Shown here piece by piece: positions 35,937-64,000 of a stretch of 64,000 nucleotides of DNA. A program made the translations under genes and the position numbers. The stretch spans positions 29,129,616 through 29,193,615 of the forward strand of contig NC_089281.1 in NCBI RefSeq assembly GCF_963678975.1, written 5' to 3'. This stretch comes from Dysidea avara (Eukaryota; Porifera; Demospongiae; Dictyoceratida; Dysideidae). The notes below the pieces were generated by a model, which was given only the letters and a program-made list of their open reading frames with translations, made no database searches and was not told the DNA's origin. The number at the start of each line of letters is the position of its first letter. The stretch's first letter is position 1.

Positions 35937-38900
35937 ATCTAACTAGCTGAAACCTGTAAATACCTATACTGCTGTTTATGATGTTACTAAAGTTCACTTC
36001 AGTAGCATATATACTGGTGTACCAGCCTCCTCCTTTCCATGGCCCCTGTTTTCTTCTGAGCATGAACCTTATAATTTTAGCACTCTTTTTGTGTGCAGCA
36101 TCTCCACTCATCTATACTCTAAAAATCATGTTCTGAACTGATGCCATAGAAGCAACGTAACAGACACCAACTATTCAGGTTGGTGCTAACCTAGTACATG
36201 TGTAGATTATATCAAATTAAGTGCAGCTGCTCCGTAACTAGTCTATTTCAACTGGGACAGATTCTGCATGTAATCCGCTACCAGTTCCAAATCAGTGACA
36301 TGATGACATACATAAATGATGATGTAGTACACCTCGTTGCAGCAAGAATTGATTTCATATTTAGCTGTTCTTTTCATGATCACATTAGTACCACAGGATG
36401 CTCCACTAAAGTTGAAACTTTGTGACTTTTAATCTAAAAAGGGGGACCACCCAAACCCACCTGGCTATGTCCCTGATCTACTAATCAAACTTCAGCCTTC
36501 TGATCTGCCACATCTCCCACTAAAATGAGTAATAATATAATATTGTACTAAAATGAGTAATTATATGTTGTCCTGAAATGGATCAGTCTTGTTCAATTTA
36601 CTCGATCTGGTTACTACCCTACATTGTACAGTTATTAAGCATCACCATTTGGCTTTGTACTTTAGAAGTTATTATAAATCACCATATGAATCAACAAGAT
36701 ATAATACAGATGGTGCATGAGTCTGCTAATATGAATCTCAAACAGGCAAGGCATGCTTTCTGCCTTAGTAATGTACGGCAGTTTTTTCTGAGGGAGAAAA
36801 GTTTTTGTGATTTTTGCAGATTGGTAACTATCCATGAAAATTTTCCATTTTGAAATTTGTAGCTTGATCAAAATTAAGTATACCCTTTACAAGTGCAAGG
36901 AAAAAGTACAGTAGGAATTTTACAAGCTATTACAGTACAATTAACATGGAGGGATTACCTGTTGAAGTACAAATTTAATTCTACTTTTAACTCTTAGACA
37001 ATGGCATTCGGGGAATGTTTTGATATTTGGAACCTGAACAGGAGTTTTTTGGCGCATATAAGCTCCTGTTGCAAAGTATGCGGGGTTTTATTCTGGTAAG
37101 AAACTATACGGTGTCTAGACTCTTAGCCATGGGTAGGTGTAAACAGTGGACCAGGGATCTGAGCACCCACAGAGACCCAACTTTTCATGGAATTTTACAT
37201 ACATACTTTGCAATATTTATATACATTCTGTACTTTTACTAGACACCTCTGCTAGTCACACTGTCACAGTGGCCGATTAATCTCACATGGTCAATCCACT
37301 TTCTGTCTGTTACAATTGTTCACACTAACTGTGTTTAATTCAATTCTTGTGGACCTTGGAATTGTTTGTTGTCAGGGTTCCATCTAGGGAAATTATCCTT
37401 TCTTTTAAGGGCTTCATCTGACATGTTACCAATGCAACTGACGTCTGTTGTTAATTTACGTAGATGGAATATCCAGTGTAGTGCATGATGCGTCTTATGT
37501 GATTCCCCACGTCCCACTTCTGCACGTACATGTTTTGAATGGCTGCCCAGTGGATTTGTCACAGAATAGATGATACACTTACTGGCATAATTTGGTGATG
37601 CAGTGTGACATCCCAATTTATCAACATTTTTGAAAATCTGCTGTTTATTTGAGTTTTTGCTGACCTTTCAAACCTACAAGCCAGTGAGATACCAATTCCA
37701 CCAGCTGTGATGGTGACTCTTTATCATCCAGACCTTGTTATTCATAGTACTGCCACTAATTCATTTGCCTTACTTAGGTTGATCTGTCCATTGTATTCAG
37801 AACACCACATAAACAGAACAAGGTAGAGTATCAACTCAAAGAATTGGAGCACTTGAACATTTGCAACTACTATGTAACTCTCGAAGTTAGTGTTTTGGGT
37901 CACTAACACTGTTTATGTGTAGCTAAATAACTTATGGAACCTGTTATATTTTAACACCAGGATACACTAGTGTCAAAAGTAGCCGACACTAAGGAAAGTT
38001 CTGGATGACACTTCACGGTAGTAAGTGTATTATGGCTTCCCAAAGAATATGGCTCGGAATTGCTGCAAGTGGTTCCCTCCCCAGACTGACTTTCTTTGTA
38101 GTTTAATGTACATGCATGCTTACTTATTTATTTTTTGTACTCTCTTCAATTCTTCCTTGCCATGCCCACACAGGCATTAATTCTTGTATTTTTTCTCCTT
38201 TCTCCACCTTTTCAAACACACTTTCATGTAACAACTTTGGACAGGCTGTAGGTCAGCACTTGTGCTGTAAAGCCTTAATAAAAAATTTAATTAAATTCAC
38301 TAACCCTGTTTGGTGGTTGCATGTGACTGAGGATTCATTATGTACTTGTTATGTGTATCATTATTCAATAATGATGGTTCATCTCTCTCAGAAATAACAA
38401 GCACCTCTCAAAATCACTTGCAGTAGGCTACTCGTACTGCACAAAGAGCACGCTAGCCTATTGTATCACCAGTTAATAAAGTTCAGTACACATGACAATG
38501 GCTTCAGTAAAAAGCAGCTCGATAAACAGACTTTGTGCCATGTAACACACGAAGCCAACGACCTGTTAGAAACAAGCCCTTGATTAATACTATAGTTACT
38601 GAAGGAGTGAATGCTAAATGAGTGGCCTACAAGGTAGTGTAAGGAACTGTCATGGTAACAGGACAGAGAAAAAGTGGCTAGCCACCTTTTGTGACTTGCA
38701 AATGTATCTAGTACAACTATAAGCATAGAATGTATAAGCATTGTGAAGTATGTATCTAGCTAGGGTCGTCACGGGTCCCTGGGTCCTTCAATCCTCGGTC
38801 CACTGTTTATACCCAGTACCTGTTTGGCACAAATTTTGACAAACAAATTAAATTGCACACTTTGTGGGTTACTAACAAAATTCCAGATACAGGGTCATTG

Positions 38901-38957
38901 TCTAAATTACTAAGATATACATTGTTAGGATTCTTCAGTGAATAAACACTTGTCAGG

Positions 38958-38995
38958 AATGATGTAATAATCACTGAGGTGATTATTACATCATT
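38958..38995. repeat. Perfect hairpin, 17-bp stem and 4-nt loop
   Basis: AATGATGTAATAATCAC, loop TGAG, then its exact reverse complement. In intergenic DNA, not placed as a terminator of either neighbour. Confidence 0.75.
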
Positions 38996-39632
38996 TCTGA
39001 AGGGTGTTGTATGTCTTACCTTTACGTATGAAAGACGCAAGCTTGAGGTAGTAATGATGGAGTAGATTTGACAGCAACTTTGAGGAAAAAATATGATCAT
39101 GAATCGAAGGCACACAATGAAATTTACAGTGTTCTAAGATTATAAGAAAGTTCTAGAATTAATTTTGTCAGACAGCTGGACTACAAGCAATTAACTCAAT
39201 GGAGTAAATGTTCTGGTCATGTGACCTATAAAATATTATAGATCTGCTGATGGCCACAATAAAAAGTACTTAAACAAGGAGACCATCACCTGAAAAAGCA
39301 CAAATTTAATGTCTACTTTAGTTATGCTGCAGCTGGTTTATTCAGAGTAATGACCCTTACTAGCTTATCCTTACATTTGTTTGCTAACTTTTTGTAACAT
39401 AATTCATAATTAGTAAGTCTGGAACAGTTTGCCAAATGATGACATAGCCAAGTGATGTTGTGACATTCCCCTCCCTGGCTTCCCCCTAAAAATACAAACC
39501 GAACATATAATCTCTTTTTATACTAAACAGAGTCTGTATGAAATAATAAATAACATGGTACAAGTAAATGTATGGGAAAAAAGCAATAAATATTTATACT
39601 GATTAACAAATGGAGCAAATAAGTACGTAAAG

Positions 39633-53417
<13,785 letters not shown>

Positions 53418-53869
53418 CGTTTTATTTTCGTTAAATCACCCCTAGATCAAAATCATCATACTACGGTAGATGCTGTACCCTCGGCTTGGTCGATAAAATT
53501 TATATTACGCGCTATTGGTGCTGTTTAAGTTTGATGCGCTTATTTTAATATTCGTCAAATCAGGGGGTATATTATCTATGGTCAAATACCGGGTATTCTT
53601 TGTGGCGCAAGTGATTTTATCTGCCTCTGGTACAGTTAGCTTTCTTTTTTTGAAGAATGTATACATATATAGCTAATCATGTTATACATGCATACCTGAC
53701 CAGAGCCTTAATAGTAATGTTCCAAGTTGAGTCTCATCAGGTAGTGATTGATATAATAGTACCAGCTATATATACATCAAGAATCAGCTATATGGCATCT
53801 ATCATTATTGGAACTATAATTATGGTCGTTGTTTCATAAATAATTATATATATATATATATGCATACAA
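53418..53869 (-). promoter_or_regulatory. Intergenic spacer: D 3' flank and C promoter
   Basis: 452 bp. On the coding (minus) strand of gene C it contains AAAATAAGCGC (53546-53536) and AGCGCGTAA (53513-53505), 88-129 bp upstream of the ATG, together resembling the doubled unit before PIH1D1. A (TA)n run sits near 53846-53862, just past the gene D stop. Confidence 0.45.
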
Positions 53870-63626
<9,757 letters not shown>

Positions 63627-64000
63627 CTATAGAACAAATAAGAATTTTTTTGCTATAACTGGTAGTGGTTTTTGCAAGCTTGCTTTTTGCATACACATCA
63701 TAACTATAGCAGACTGTACACAACAAGGAAGACAATACACTGGTAGCATAGACAGGAAGAGCTCCACATGGAAAAGGTTTTGCAAATAATACTCTATTAT
63801 GTATGCTGGTATAAAAGTTATGTGATTATATACTGATGTCTCATTTATAACACTAACTGGCTATCCATTGCAATGGCCACTGTATTCCCAAAATTTGCAA
63901 AACTTTACCATGCATAACTTTTCCCATCTACAGTATAGTACTGTTAGAATAAATTGCCTTTATACTAATTTTAACTTTTAAACTAAACATGGCTGATGGC

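Larger units (their letters stand above)
35587..39632. other. Intergenic region between convergent genes B and C
   Basis: About 4 kb with no supported exon. It contains a GT/CA microsatellite (35849-35936), a perfect 17-bp-stem hairpin (38958-38995) and stretches at about 36860-37000 and 39290-39420 with loose similarity to the gene D intron 12 insert (about 59570-59840). Short open frames lack recognisable domains. Confidence 0.6.

Overview
The window is AT-rich animal nuclear DNA with many short introns (often about 50 bp), single-copy genes on both strands, and dense small DNA-transposon remnants. The gene content (two Roc-COR proteins ending in a Death domain, a PIH1D1 orthologue, and a cluster of ABCC4/MRP4-like full transporters) together with the compact introns suggests an early-branching metazoan. 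A demosponge of the Amphimedon type is my best guess, but this is inference, since nothing in the window names the species. I assembled gene models by eye from GT/AG sites and frame continuity. Every complete model sums to a multiple of three and has no internal stop.

Layout. Positions 1-8905 hold, on the plus strand, the 3' part of a Roc-COR-Death gene (1-1761), an intronless PIH1D1 gene (1885-2790) and a second, complete-looking Roc-COR-Death paralogue (4678-8905). From 8998 to the end are four ABCC4-like genes. A (minus, 8998-18249) and B (plus, 18455-35586) are head to head over about 205 bp. B and C (minus, 39633-53417) are tail to tail over about 4 kb. D (minus, 53870 to beyond the right edge; 5' exons outside) follows C in tandem 452 bp away. 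A, B and C have the same 29-exon structure with identical splice phases, and D matches from exon 4 onward.

How the genes relate. The ABC genes encode TMD1-NBD1-TMD2-NBD2 organic-anion exporters. Their nucleotide-binding-domain exons, and even the short introns between them, are nearly identical in all four copies, while the membrane-domain exons and the linker have diverged. That pattern points to gene conversion restricted to the ATPase modules, acting across copies in opposite orientation, while the substrate-facing parts are free to diversify. The Roc-COR-Death genes are probable signalling GTPases. PIH1D1 is the housekeeping R2TP chaperone adaptor.

Repeats. The introns and intergenic spaces carry many inverted-repeat (MITE-type) elements, tRNA-like SINE pieces, CA/GT microsatellites and a recurring 20-bp word seen at a dozen or more places. 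No retroviral or LTR element, CRISPR array or intact RNA gene was recognised. I found no convincing wholly new system. The most interesting signals are the ATPase-module conversion, the dispersed 20-mer, a shared promoter-like GCGCGTAA motif, and transposon insertions whose empty sites are visible in sister genes.
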